Of a stretch of 64,000 nt of DNA, positions 42,611 to 51,039 are shown in pieces. Position 1 is the stretch's first letter; each line of letters starts with the position of its first letter. A program made the translations under genes and the position numbers. Source of the DNA: Gemmatimonadota bacterium (lineage in GTDB: Bacteria > Gemmatimonadota > Gemmatimonadetes > Gemmatimonadales > Gemmatimonadaceae). The stretch lies in contig DAHUXM010000025.1 in the NCBI GenBank assembly GCA_027307165.1, forward strand, positions 1-64,000. The letters are read 5' to 3'. Under the pieces are notes generated by a model, which saw nothing but the letters and a program-made list of their open reading frames with translations, was not told the DNA's origin and did not search any database.

Positions 42611-43207
42611 CGGACCACGCTTCTCGCCTATCCACCAGCGATCGTCGCGCGCTATCTCTTCCATCTCCGCTGGCACCGGCAGCATTGCAGGCGCGACCAT
42701 CCGCCCGCCGGGTGAGAGGGCGCGCGCGGCGAGCCTCAACTCATCCCCCGACCAGCGTGCTTCGTCGATCGCGACACCGCGGAGGGAGCCGTCGGTAACC
42801 GGCAGGCGGTTATTGGAGTAGAGCGTTCCAACGCGCTCCGACTCCCCGATGGGTTCCGGCGGGTTGACGGCGTAGACGCGCAATCCAACCAGCTCCGCAA
42901 GCTCGATAGCGTACCGCGCCCAGTCACCCACGAGTGCGATCGTCGCCCCGTCGGCAACTGCGAGGAATGCGCCGACTCGGATCGCACCTTCGTCATCGCT
43001 TGGCAACAACTCCCCGGTGCCGGCTCCGCCAGTCCGGTCGCGGAACCACACTGCACCGTCCTCGATCTCGTATTCGCGGCGGCAGGTCGGGCAGCCGAGT
43101 ACCCCCTGCACGACCAGGCGATCGTCGCGTTGAAGTATTGCCGCAACCAGCGGGATCTGAGGATGGTCGGCGGTGCAGCGCAAACCATCCAGTAGCTCGA
43201 TGAACAT
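42587..43207 (-). CDS. Protein with Trm112-like zinc domain and degenerate methyltransferase-like fold
   Basis: A 206-residue protein. The N-terminal 55 residues resemble Trm112/YcaR zinc-binding domains: LRCTADHPQIPLVAA, then VLGCPTCRREYEIEDGAVWF. The rest has an alternating alpha/beta order like a Rossmann methyltransferase (GATIALVGDWARYAIEL, DELRLAARALSPGGRMVAP) but lacks a clean GxGxG SAM site. It may be a partner of a methyltransferase or an inactive relative. Convergent with the acyl-CoA ligase. Confidence 0.6.
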   Translation of the reverse strand: MFIELLDGLRCTADHPQIPLVAAILQRDDRLVVQGVLGCPTCRREYEIEDGAVWFRDRTGGAGTGELLPSDDEGAIRVGAFLAVADGATIALVGDWARYAIELAELVGLRVYAVNPPEPIGESERVGTLYSNNRLPVTDGSLRGVAIDEARWSGDELRLAARALSPGGRMVAPAMLPVPAEMEEIARDDRWWIGEKRGPLVALHRR

Positions 43208-43239
43208 CCAGCAACCCGTTCCGGCGCGTTATGCGTGCA

Positions 43240-43962
43240 TCACGAGTGCGACAGCCGCAACTCGTCGACGTTGACGGTCGCTGGCTGCGTCACCGCGTAC
43301 AACACCGCGGACGCCACGTCGCCCGGGGTGAGCATCGCACCGCGATCCGGCACGATCCGTTCGGGCCCGCTGAACGTGATTCCATCCCACATGTCCGTAT
43401 TGACCGGTCCCGGTGAAACGAGCGTCGCGCGGACGCCGGAGCCCCTCAACTCGATGCGAAGCACCTCGTGCATTGCACGCAACGCGTACTTGGCCGGTGC
43501 GTACGCACCATTCTCGGGAAAGATTCCGCGGTCCGCGATCGAGCCCAGGCTGACGAAGTGTCCGCTTCCGCGCTGCTTCATCTTCGCCGCAAACGCGTGT
43601 ATGATCAGAAACGGGCCGAACAGATTGGTGTCGAGTACGTCGCTGAACAACCGCATCGGCATCTCCGTGATCGCGGCGACCTGAAAGACCCCCGCATTGT
43701 TCACGACGATGTCGGGCGCGCCTCCCAGCTCGGTTTCCACACGCTCCGCCATCCCGCGCACCGACGTCTCATTGGTAACGTCGCACGGCGCGGCGAATGC
43801 GCCGTGGCCAATCTCGCCCGCAACACGTCGCAGGGGATCCTCCGTACGTGCAACGAGTGCGACTCGCGCTCCGTCACTGCCAAGAGCACGCGCGATCGCC
43901 TCACCGATGCCGCGCGATGCGCCCGTTACGAGCGCACTTCTTCCGGCCAGAGGGTTGCTCAG
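43240..43962 (-). CDS. Short-chain dehydrogenase/reductase with probable CTG start
   Basis: A 240-residue NAD(P)-dependent reductase. The cofactor motif TGASRGIG stands at 13-20, NNAG near 88-91, catalytic Ser near 138-141 and YxxxK at Tyr154/Lys158 (YAPAKYA). No ATG, GTG or TTG exists in frame upstream of the cofactor motif; starting at the GTG at 43761 would remove the Rossmann core. A CTG at 43962 overlaps the folE stop (CTGA), matching the NTGA overlaps used throughout this window. With folE and PTPS upstream it is a candidate sepiapterin reductase-like enzyme, but the substrate is unproved. Confidence 0.82.
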   Translation of the reverse strand: MSNPLAGRSALVTGASRGIGEAIARALGSDGARVALVARTEDPLRRVAGEIGHGAFAAPCDVTNETSVRGMAERVETELGGAPDIVVNNAGVFQVAAITEMPMRLFSDVLDTNLFGPFLIIHAFAAKMKQRGSGHFVSLGSIADRGIFPENGAYAPAKYALRAMHEVLRIELRGSGVRATLVSPGPVNTDMWDGITFSGPERIVPDRGAMLTPGDVASAVLYAVTQPATVNVDELRLSHS

Positions 43963-44603
43963 AGTGACGGCCCGTTCGGGATCAGACGCAGGAACTCGTC
44001 GCGCGTCTTTGGATCCTCACGAAACGATCCCAGTACGGCGGACGTGACAGTGGTCGAGTTCTGCTTCTGTACGCCGCGCATCATCATGCACAGGTGCGCA
44101 GCTTCGATCACCACTCCGACGCCGCGCGGTTTGAGTACGTCCGTTATGGCTTGCGCGATGTCGACTGTCAGACGCTCCTGCACCTGCAGGCGGCGCGCAA
44201 AGATGTCCACCACGCGGGCAAGCTTGGAGAGCCCTACGATTCGTCCGTCCGGTATGTACGCAATGTGCGCCTTTCCGAAGAACGGCAGCATGTGATGCTC
44301 GCACATCGAGTACAGCTCGATGTCGCGCACCAGGATCATGTTCGAGTGCTCCTCCTCGAACATTGCATCTCCGATGACCGTTCGCGCATCCTGATCGTAG
44401 CCGTGCGTAAGAAACGCCATCGAACGTGCGACACGCTCCGGCGTCTTGAGAAGACCTTCGCGAGTGGCGTCCTCTCCCAGCAGAGTCAACTGCTTTCGCA
44501 CGAGATCTTCGTAGTCAGCCAGCGCGGCTGCGGATGTGCCCGGCGGCAGAATGTCATCCGGGTCCGGTTCGAACGCCGTTTTGATCACAGTGTCAGTTGC
44601 CAT
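43959..44603 (-). CDS. folE: GTP cyclohydrolase I
   Basis: The 214-residue enzyme turns GTP into 7,8-dihydroneopterin triphosphate, the first step of folate, biopterin and queuosine routes. Zinc ligands are Cys101 and His104 in [10 protein letters not shown] and Cys172 in [23 protein letters not shown] and [12 protein letters not shown] are family blocks. It overlaps the PTPS gene by 11 bases upstream and the SDR gene by 4 downstream. Confidence 0.96.
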   Translation of the reverse strand: MATDTVIKTAFEPDPDDILPPGTSAAALADYEDLVRKQLTLLGEDATREGLLKTPERVARSMAFLTHGYDQDARTVIGDAMFEEEHSNMILVRDIELYSMCEHHMLPFFGKAHIAYIPDGRIVGLSKLARVVDIFARRLQVQERLTVDIAQAITDVLKPRGVGVVIEAAHLCMMMRGVQKQNSTTVTSAVLGSFREDPKTRDEFLRLIPNGPSL

Positions 44604-45006
44604 TGTATTCCACGTAGTTGTTCTCCGTCTCCCAGAGTACCAGCCGAACCAGCCGGCCCGGCCTGATCTTTCCTTCGAGAATGCGCCACATCTGGACGAT
44701 CATGTTCTCGGCGGTCGGGATCACGTCGTGCATGAACGAAACGTCGACGTTCAGGTTGTGATGGTCGACGAGATCGACCACCTCACGAGTGACCAGATCC
44801 TTGAGCCGGCTCAGATCGAACACGTACCCCGTGTTCGGATCCACCTCACCAGCTACCGAGACGTCCAGCGTGTAATTGTGGCCGTGGCCGTGCGGATTGT
44901 TGCACTTGCCAAAGGTGCGACGATTCTCCTCATCGGATAGCGCCGGATTGTGGACGCGGTGTGCCGCGTTGAACTTGAGTCGCCGGGTGACTGTGACCGT
45001 TGGCAT
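44593..45006 (-). CDS. 6-pyruvoyl-tetrahydropterin synthase, animal-type motif
   Basis: A 137-residue tunnelling-fold enzyme. The active-site stretch is [14 protein letters not shown] with Cys35, His41, His43 and the upstream zinc His16 (FNAAHR). The spacing Cx5HGH and the preceding LSDEEN equal animal PTPS rather than QueD (CxxxHGH). DHHNLNVD and PTAEN follow in family places. It would convert dihydroneopterin triphosphate to 6-pyruvoyl-tetrahydropterin. Start 45006 has GGAGG four bases upstream. QueD activity is the alternative. Confidence 0.88.
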   Translation of the reverse strand: MPTVTVTRRLKFNAAHRVHNPALSDEENRRTFGKCNNPHGHGHNYTLDVSVAGEVDPNTGYVFDLSRLKDLVTREVVDLVDHHNLNVDVSFMHDVIPTAENMIVQMWRILEGKIRPGRLVRLVLWETENNYVEYNGN

Positions 45007-45021
45007 GCATCCTCCGGACGC

Positions 45022-45057
45022 AAAAACCTCCGTCGTGGCTCGAGCCACGACGGAGGT
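45022..45057 (-). terminator. Perfect-palindrome terminator/attenuator before the PTPS gene
   Basis: A 32-base perfect palindrome (45026-45057, arms ACCTCCGTCGTGGCTC and complement) is followed on the minus strand by a run of T (complement of 45022-45026). This is a strong intrinsic terminator. It ends only six bases before the GGAGG of the PTPS gene, so transcripts from upstream must read through it to express the operon; this is the layout of an attenuator. Confidence 0.8.
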
Positions 45058-45215
45058 CGGAGTGGAGAGGATTTTTGAAGCCCTGTCGAAACAATGAGGC
45101 TCTCACCCACGCTTTCCGCCTTCCCCGCACTGGGGCATGACGTCGGCACAGTTTGTCGATCCCACGTGAAGGACTTATCGGCTCAAAAACTGAGCTCTCC
45201 GCTCCGATGAAAACC
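45057..45215 (-). ncRNA. Undescribed structured RNA (leader or small RNA)
   Basis: On the minus strand a long rod is closed by TCGGAGCGGAGAG (complement of 45195-45207) and CTCTCCACTCCGA (complement of 45057-45069), with one mismatch in 13. A second helix pairs TTTTTGAGCC with GGGCTTCAAAAA, and a CCCC-AGTGC-GGGG hairpin sits inside. A -10-like TATAAG (complement of 45222-45227) lies at the right distance upstream. The roughly 150-nt size plus terminator recall 6S RNA, while the place before the pterin operon recalls a riboswitch. No known motif is matched with certainty. Confidence 0.55.
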
Positions 45216-45277
45216 GCGTAACTTATACGGAAGAAAGCTATTGGTCGTTCCACATCCGGTCAACGGACTAGAGGGGC

Positions 45278-45454
45278 ATGGATCCAGGCATTGTCGTTGC
45301 GGTAGTGATGCTCGTGATATGGGGTGTGTGGACCTTCGCGCTCAATGCGCCGGGCTGGGCGCACATACTGCTTACCGTGGGAGTATTTCTGCTTTTCTAT
45401 CGAATCGTGGTCCGCGGCACACCTGGATATCCCACAGCGGGCCGCAAACAGTAA
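45278..45454 (+). CDS. Small membrane protein (58 residues)
   Basis: A 58-residue open frame with two hydrophobic helices (IVVAVVMLVIWGVWTFAL and HILLTVGVFLLFYRIV), resembling lmo0937-type/DUF5670 mini-membrane proteins. A GAGG lies shortly before the ATG, and it ends 3 bases before the next gene's ATG. Function unknown. The clean helix pattern and placement support a real gene. Confidence 0.6.
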   Translation: MDPGIVVAVVMLVIWGVWTFALNAPGWAHILLTVGVFLLFYRIVVRGTPGYPTAGRKQ

Positions 45455-45457
45455 ACC

Positions 45458-46480
45458 ATGTATGACCCAGCCGCGTCGGTCAGCGGACGCGGTGCGATCG
45501 CGGAACAGCCCCTTGCGCTGAAACCAGTCCCGCCGGGACTTGGACGGCGCGTCGTTGTCACCGGAGCTGCTGGCTTCGTCGGCTGTCACACCTGCCGCGC
45601 TCTCGCCGGAAAAGGCTGGCAGGTCCGCGCCCTTGTTCGAAGCGCCGCCAAAGCGGCCGAGCGACTCGCCCATCTTCCAGTGGAAATCCGAATTGGTGAC
45701 ATTCGGGATCCTGCTTACCTCGCGTCGTCGATGGACGGCGCCACAGCGGTCGTTCACCTCGCCGCCATCGCTATCGAGCACGATGGCGATACCTACGAAT
45801 CGGCCAATACGAACGCAACGCGCGCCGTGATCGAATCCGCCTCGAATGCCAGGGTGCGCCGCTTCGTGCACATGTCGCAGAACGGCTCCGACAGCAAGTC
45901 GCCTTACCGATTCCTTCGAAGCAAGGGTATTGCGCAGGACCTCGTCACGTCGAGCGACCTCGAATGGACGGTGCTCCGCCCGTCCGTCATCTTCGGACGC
46001 GAGGACGAGTTCGTCAACATGCTCGCTCGTCTGGTGCGCCTCACTCCATTTGTATTGCCGCTTCCGGACGATGGCCGCGCACGGTTTCAACCGATCGCGG
46101 TCGACGATGTCGCCCAGGTCATCGCGCACACAATCAGCGATGCGTCCACGCATCAGCAGATCTTTCCGCTCGGCGGCTCCGCCGAGCTGACGCTTCGTCA
46201 GATAGCCGAGCGCATTCTCGTCGCCATGAACGCCAGGCGCGCCGTTATTGGCGTGCCGACCGCGATCATTCGGCCACTCGTCGCAGCGCTCTGGCATCTC
46301 GTTCCGAGGCCACCCGTGACGAGCGAGCTGCTCGACATCCTTGCGTTGAACAACACCGTCCCGGACAACACACTCGTATCGGTGTTCGGAATCACCCCGA
46401 CCCCGTTCGCGCCGGAAGAGCTGTTGTACCTCCGCAACATCACTTTCGGCGAAGCGCTCAGGTCGTTGTTCAGGAGCTAA
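45458..46480 (+). CDS. NAD(P)-binding protein, NDUFA9-like extended SDR
   Basis: A 340-residue atypical extended short-chain dehydrogenase. The Rossmann motif is VVVTGAAGFVGCHTCRALAG (near 32-51), then GDIRDPAYLASSMDGATAVVHLAA. YRFLRSKGIAQDLV and WTVLRPSVIFG follow, as in the NDUFA9/complex I accessory family and related quinone- or NADP-binding proteins. The catalytic YxxxK is not clear, so a structural or regulatory role is possible. Its end overlaps the convergent aminotransferase gene by 4 bases. Confidence 0.85.
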   Translation: MYDPAASVSGRGAIAEQPLALKPVPPGLGRRVVVTGAAGFVGCHTCRALAGKGWQVRALVRSAAKAAERLAHLPVEIRIGDIRDPAYLASSMDGATAVVHLAAIAIEHDGDTYESANTNATRAVIESASNARVRRFVHMSQNGSDSKSPYRFLRSKGIAQDLVTSSDLEWTVLRPSVIFGREDEFVNMLARLVRLTPFVLPLPDDGRARFQPIAVDDVAQVIAHTISDASTHQQIFPLGGSAELTLRQIAERILVAMNARRAVIGVPTAIIRPLVAALWHLVPRPPVTSELLDILALNNTVPDNTLVSVFGITPTPFAPEELLYLRNITFGEALRSLFRS

Positions 46481-47586
46481 TTCCTCAACGCCCTCAGACC
46501 GCCTGCGACCGCCGCGAGGCAGGATTCCAATCCCGCAACCGTATGGTCTCCCATATGTCCCACGCGAAACGTCGCCGATCGTAAAGCTCCGTAACCGGTG
46601 CCGATCGTATATCCCCGCTCGGCAACCTCCCGCACCAGATCTGTCGACACCATTCCCGACGGCAACGATACCGCAGTTACGGTCGGCGACCGCGCTCCCT
46701 CCTTCGCGAGTATCGAAACGTCGATATCGAGCGCATCACGCGTCCTCCCCACCCATTGTTCCATGGTCACGCGCATCGCTTCATGTCTGGCCCAGCGCGC
46801 CTCGATCCCTTCGGAGACAATCGCCTGCACCTGTCGATCGAGCGCGAAGATGAGCGACACCGCGGGCGTCGCTGGCGTCTCATGGTTCCGCCCGTGGGAA
46901 TCGAAGGCGAGCAGATCGAAGTACATGCCACGACCCTCCACTTTTTCGATCGCCCGCAGATAATTCTCCGACACCACGGCGAACGCGAGCCCCGTCGGGA
47001 GTGCGAGCGCCTTCTGCGATGCGCTCACGACACAGTCCACCTCCCACGCGTCGAATTCCAGCCGCGCACCGCCAACTCCGCTGACGCTGTCGACGATTGT
47101 CAGTACTCCTGATTGGCGCGCGACGCGCGCGATTGCGCGCACGTCTGCGAGCGCGCCAGTGGAGCTCTCGTTGTGAATCATGGTCAGCGCCGAGTATGAT
47201 CCAGCTTCGAGTCGCGTGCCGACCTCGTCGGCGTCCGGAACATCTCCCAGCGCAAAACCGATCTGATCCACCTCTCGGCCACACTCATGCGCGAGCTTCA
47301 CGAAGCGCTCGCCGAACGCCCCGTTCACGAGCGCCAGTATTCTCCCGCGCGGCGCACAACGGATTGCGGCCTCCATTCCACCAGTGCCGGAGGACGTGAG
47401 TACATACACGGGCCGTTGCGTCTGGAACACGTCGCGCATTCCGGCTTGTATGCGCGAGAAGATCTCGTGAAACTCCGCGCCGCGGTGAGGTATCGGCTGC
47501 CGCAGCATCGCCTTCAGGACGTCTTGTCTGACTTCGGTGGGGCCGGGAAAGAAGAATGTGCCCGGCTGCGGTTCGGGTTGCTGCAC
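46477..47586 (-). CDS. Class V aminotransferase (serine/alanine-glyoxylate type)
   Basis: A 369-residue PLP enzyme. The N-terminal FFPGPTEVRQDVLKAM, substrate loop HRGAEFHEI, TSSGTGGMEAAIR, the PLP aspartate in IVDSVSGVGG and the Schiff-base Lys in VVSASQKALALPTGLAF fit the AGXT/SPT group. Activities in this group include serine-pyruvate and alanine-glyoxylate transamination. Its ATG directly follows the GNAT stop, so it is the last gene of the long NurA-HerA-Mre11-Rad50 operon. Confidence 0.88.
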   Translation of the reverse strand: MQQPEPQPGTFFFPGPTEVRQDVLKAMLRQPIPHRGAEFHEIFSRIQAGMRDVFQTQRPVYVLTSSGTGGMEAAIRCAPRGRILALVNGAFGERFVKLAHECGREVDQIGFALGDVPDADEVGTRLEAGSYSALTMIHNESSTGALADVRAIARVARQSGVLTIVDSVSGVGGARLEFDAWEVDCVVSASQKALALPTGLAFAVVSENYLRAIEKVEGRGMYFDLLAFDSHGRNHETPATPAVSLIFALDRQVQAIVSEGIEARWARHEAMRVTMEQWVGRTRDALDIDVSILAKEGARSPTVTAVSLPSGMVSTDLVREVAERGYTIGTGYGALRSATFRVGHMGDHTVAGLESCLAAVAGGLRALRN

Positions 47587-48564
47587 TCAGATCTCCCAGT
47601 TCGACAGGATGACGCCGGCGTGCGCCGGCTCCGGACGATCGGCGAGCGTCATGCGAAGGTCGGTCCATCGAACGCGTGCTCCCCGACGAATGAGCTGCGC
47701 ATACAGCGCGCCGTAGGCGCCCTGCATTCTGATGGCCACCCGACGCGTCCCGGATCTGCGCGCATAATCCGCGAGTTGCGTCGCGAGCACATCGACGTCA
47801 CTTTCCGCGCGGCACGCAAGCTTCAGCACACGCAGCTCGTCCCTGCCCCGCCCTTCGACAAGCGGCGCTGTGTGACACAATGCAAAACCATCGACCGTGC
47901 CGCCGCGCTCCAGGACGAGCGTATCTCCCAGGCCGAGCGCGTGAGTCAGGTTGATCTCGCGCGTGTAATCGTATCCCGGCGATATGTCGTGCGTGAGCTC
48001 TGCGCATCTCGTGACGAGGTCGGTCCGCTCGCTCTCCGACAGGCGCCCCAGCTGCACGATTCTGTTGTCCGCGTAATCCGCGTCCAGCGTGATGGTGATC
48101 GTGAGATAGGATGGAACGTAGCCCAGCGACGAGTAGAAGCCGATGTTGTCGACCGTGCGCGGCATGGTTTCGAGACCTATGACTTTCGCGCCGTGATCAG
48201 CGAGCCACCTTGTCCCCTCGGTGACTACGCTCTTCCCAATACCATGACCCTGGAGAGACGGAGTCACGGCAAGTGGACCCATCCAGCCTTCCGTGCCAGA
48301 CAGATGACACATGTTGAAAGCGACGATTTCATCGCGCTCTCCGCGCCATAGCATTGCGCCCCCGTCGGCGTCCTCGATCGCGAACCGCCAGATCGCGGAG
48401 CTGAGATTCGGAACGTGAACGCCGACCAGCCCGTCCTTGCGGTATCGGTCGGTGAAGGCGCTACTGAACACCGAGTTGAGGCTTGCGACGTCCCGCACGG
48501 TCGCAGGATACGGTCCCGACACGCTCGGCGAGCGTCTGAAGTTCTTCGCGAATCCAGCCGTCAC
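47587..48564 (-). CDS. GNAT acetyltransferase, tandem-domain
   Basis: A 325-residue protein with an N-terminal GNAT domain (WMGPLAVTPSLQGHGIGKSVV is motif A) and a C-terminal GNAT-like half that lacks the acetyl-CoA loop. The segment NIGFYSSLGYVPSYLTITI is motif B of the first half. The acceptor is unknown. It starts directly after the Rad50 stop and ends directly before the aminotransferase ATG. Confidence 0.78.
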   Translation of the reverse strand: MTAGFAKNFRRSPSVSGPYPATVRDVASLNSVFSSAFTDRYRKDGLVGVHVPNLSSAIWRFAIEDADGGAMLWRGERDEIVAFNMCHLSGTEGWMGPLAVTPSLQGHGIGKSVVTEGTRWLADHGAKVIGLETMPRTVDNIGFYSSLGYVPSYLTITITLDADYADNRIVQLGRLSESERTDLVTRCAELTHDISPGYDYTREINLTHALGLGDTLVLERGGTVDGFALCHTAPLVEGRGRDELRVLKLACRAESDVDVLATQLADYARRSGTRRVAIRMQGAYGALYAQLIRRGARVRWTDLRMTLADRPEPAHAGVILSNWEI

Positions 48565-51039
48565 TCAGGCTCCTTGCATCGGGAATACCGTATCCACCTC
48601 CAGATCGTCGCGCTCCGCCAGCCGAAGCGACGGGATTCCCTCGTCCGACCCGTCAACCACCGACGCGCCCGTCTCCTCATCATAGCGCACGACGATAACC
48701 CGATCGACCCCATCACGCACGCTCTCGATATGCGTGATGAGAATCACCTGCTCGAATCTGTCTTCCAGTCTGTGGAGCAGCTCCAGAACATTGTCGCGTC
48801 TGGATGAGTCCAGTGATCCGAAGACCTCGTCCAGCACCAGCAACGAGAACGGTTGGCCCGAGCGGTCGGCAATCATCTGAGAAATCGCCAGGCGAAGCAC
48901 CAGATTGGCAAGGTCTTCCTCACCGCCGGATATCACGGGCTTTGCTATCCCATCCTCCAGAACGACGATGTCGTAACGTTCGTCCAGCTCGAGCCTGTCG
49001 TAGCGCTCGTCAGTAAGCGCGCCAAGAAATGAGCTCGCAATCTCCGAGAGTTCCGGACGCAGGGCGTCGTTCAGATCGCCCCGAAGGTCCCGGAATGCGT
49101 TGTCCAGCTCGTCGTGCATCAGCCGCTGGCCGTTCAGTACGCGCAGCCGTTCCGCCACTCGCTCATACTCGCGCTTCGCGGCCTCCGCGGTATCCAGGCG
49201 TTGCTGTGCAGCACGTACGTCGCCCTGGGCCCCGACCACGATCAGCTCGCTGGATCGGGAAGCTTCGGTCGCGCGCTCGAAATCGGCGCGAACGGCATCG
49301 TGTGCAGTCTGCGAGAACTCGCGCGTTGCGCCGGCGTTGCGCAGCGTATCGCGTTTCGCAATCGCCCTCGCCAGTTCCGCGTCGATTCGCGCTCGCTCGA
49401 CCTGCGCTGCCGGTGCGCGCTCGACCGCGGCCTCGAGCCGCGCGGCACGAAGGTCCATTGGTGCGAGACGCTCGATTTCCCTGCGCACGTACGCGTGACG
49501 CTCGGCATCGTACACGGCGCTGATCGAGTTGATCTCCGCAAGCATCTCGGCGCGACGTTGGTCCTTCGCCGCAATCTCGCGTTCGAGAGCCGGCAATTCG
49601 TGCACGGCAGCCTGCACCTTGGCAAGCTTCCGCTCGAGGGTCGTGAGGGCCGTAGCGAGGCCGCGCCGCTTCTCCTCAAGGGTCGATACGCCAGCCGGAA
49701 TCGCGGCAAGCTGATCTTCGCGGTCCCGATAGTACTGGCCGTCCACGCGCAGCGTCTCCAGCTGCTCGGCCAGGTGCGTCACGACAGATCGGAAGTTGGC
49801 GCCGAGTACACGGTTGCATGTTGGACAGATGCCCTCTGCACCCAGCTCGACGATGCTGTCGTGTTGCTCCTTCACGTCCGCGTACTGGCGCCGCAGCTCC
49901 TGCAGCTTCGTTTCCGCTTCCTGTTTGTCGCGTACCCATTCGGTGCGCAGCGTTTCAAGCGTCTGCGACGTCTCCTCGAACTGCGTACGAGCTTGCTCCA
50001 GCTCGAGCGTCACGGCCTCTTCCAGAGCTGGTGCTGTCTCGAGTCGTCCCAGCCGATCACGCAGGCGAATCAGCTCGTCCGCCAGTGCGCGCTCGTTTTC
50101 CATGAGCGCGAGGCGTCGACCTTGCTGGCGGAAGAGCTCGTCCAGACCAAGCAGCTCCTGACGCAGAGCAGGCAGCGGCGCAATTGCCGCGCGCAGCGCC
50201 GCCAACTCCTCGTGCACGGTCGCGATCGCGATCAGTTCCGAGGCCAGGCGCTCTCCGTCTCTCGTGAGATCCGAAACCTCACGCTCGACGATCGTTATCT
50301 CGGCGAGCAGTCGTTGCCACTGCTCGCGCTCGCGCTGCGCCTGTTCCCACAAGGGAGTCACACGCCGCAGCTCCGCGAGCGCGATCGAATGACGCGTCCC
50401 GGCTTCGTTCGAGCGGGCAATCGCAGCCTGCAGACTTGCGGCCGCCGCCGACAGTGCGCCTGTGATCGCCTCCGGTTCAGGCATCGCGGAGCGGAGGCCG
50501 GCGATTTCGGCGCCGATACGCCTGCGTGATTCGCGTGCGATCTCCTGTGCGGCACGCAGTCGCTCGTAACCCAGCACTCGCGACAGGAATTGCGCGCGCT
50601 CGGTGGTACCCATCGCCGCCATCACGGCGAGATCCTTCTGACCCGTAAAGTACGTATTGAAGAATTCGCCGCGCGACATGCCCATGCGTCGCGCGACGAG
50701 CTCGTTCACGCCGCTGATGGAATTGGCGACTGCAGATTCGGATCCGTCCAGATAGAGCGACGCGGTCGTCAAGCCGCGCTTCACTCTGTAACGATGTCCA
50801 CCAAGCTCGAAATCGAGCTCTACCTCGACCGGGGCACGTGGGCCCGCGCCGAGGAACCGGACTCCGTCCCGTTGACCACGGATGGCTGGCTGGCCGTACA
50901 GTGCCCACGCGATTGCTTCGAGCACCGTCGTCTTGCCGGAGCCGTTTGGTCCGATGATCGCGGTGATGCCGCGATCGAACGTCATCTCCGTCCGCGCGTG
51001 CTGGCGGAAGTTCAGCATGCGAAGACTGTTGATCTTCAC
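48565..51039 (-). CDS. sbcC: Rad50/SbcC-type ATPase
   Basis: An 824-residue SMC-like ATPase of the Mre11-Rad50 complex that holds and processes DNA ends. Walker A is GPNGSGKT (30-37), the zinc hook CPTC is at 405-408 in the middle of two long coiled coils, the signature is ISGGEEDLAN and Walker B is LVLDEVFGSLD (near Asp737-Glu738). It is shorter than E. coli SbcC (about 1050) and nearer archaeal Rad50 in length. The ATG overlaps the Mre11 stop by 4 bases. Confidence 0.93.
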   Translation of the reverse strand: MKINSLRMLNFRQHARTEMTFDRGITAIIGPNGSGKTTVLEAIAWALYGQPAIRGQRDGVRFLGAGPRAPVEVELDFELGGHRYRVKRGLTTASLYLDGSESAVANSISGVNELVARRMGMSRGEFFNTYFTGQKDLAVMAAMGTTERAQFLSRVLGYERLRAAQEIARESRRRIGAEIAGLRSAMPEPEAITGALSAAAASLQAAIARSNEAGTRHSIALAELRRVTPLWEQAQREREQWQRLLAEITIVEREVSDLTRDGERLASELIAIATVHEELAALRAAIAPLPALRQELLGLDELFRQQGRRLALMENERALADELIRLRDRLGRLETAPALEEAVTLELEQARTQFEETSQTLETLRTEWVRDKQEAETKLQELRRQYADVKEQHDSIVELGAEGICPTCNRVLGANFRSVVTHLAEQLETLRVDGQYYRDREDQLAAIPAGVSTLEEKRRGLATALTTLERKLAKVQAAVHELPALEREIAAKDQRRAEMLAEINSISAVYDAERHAYVRREIERLAPMDLRAARLEAAVERAPAAQVERARIDAELARAIAKRDTLRNAGATREFSQTAHDAVRADFERATEASRSSELIVVGAQGDVRAAQQRLDTAEAAKREYERVAERLRVLNGQRLMHDELDNAFRDLRGDLNDALRPELSEIASSFLGALTDERYDRLELDERYDIVVLEDGIAKPVISGGEEDLANLVLRLAISQMIADRSGQPFSLLVLDEVFGSLDSSRRDNVLELLHRLEDRFEQVILITHIESVRDGVDRVIVVRYDEETGASVVDGSDEGIPSLRLAERDDLEVDTVFPMQGA

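Noticed and set aside
45057-45207. Assignment of the structured RNA to cobalamin, THF, glycine, TPP or SAM riboswitches, SRP RNA or tmRNA
   Set aside because: None of the core motifs I know for these families fits; it is left unassigned.
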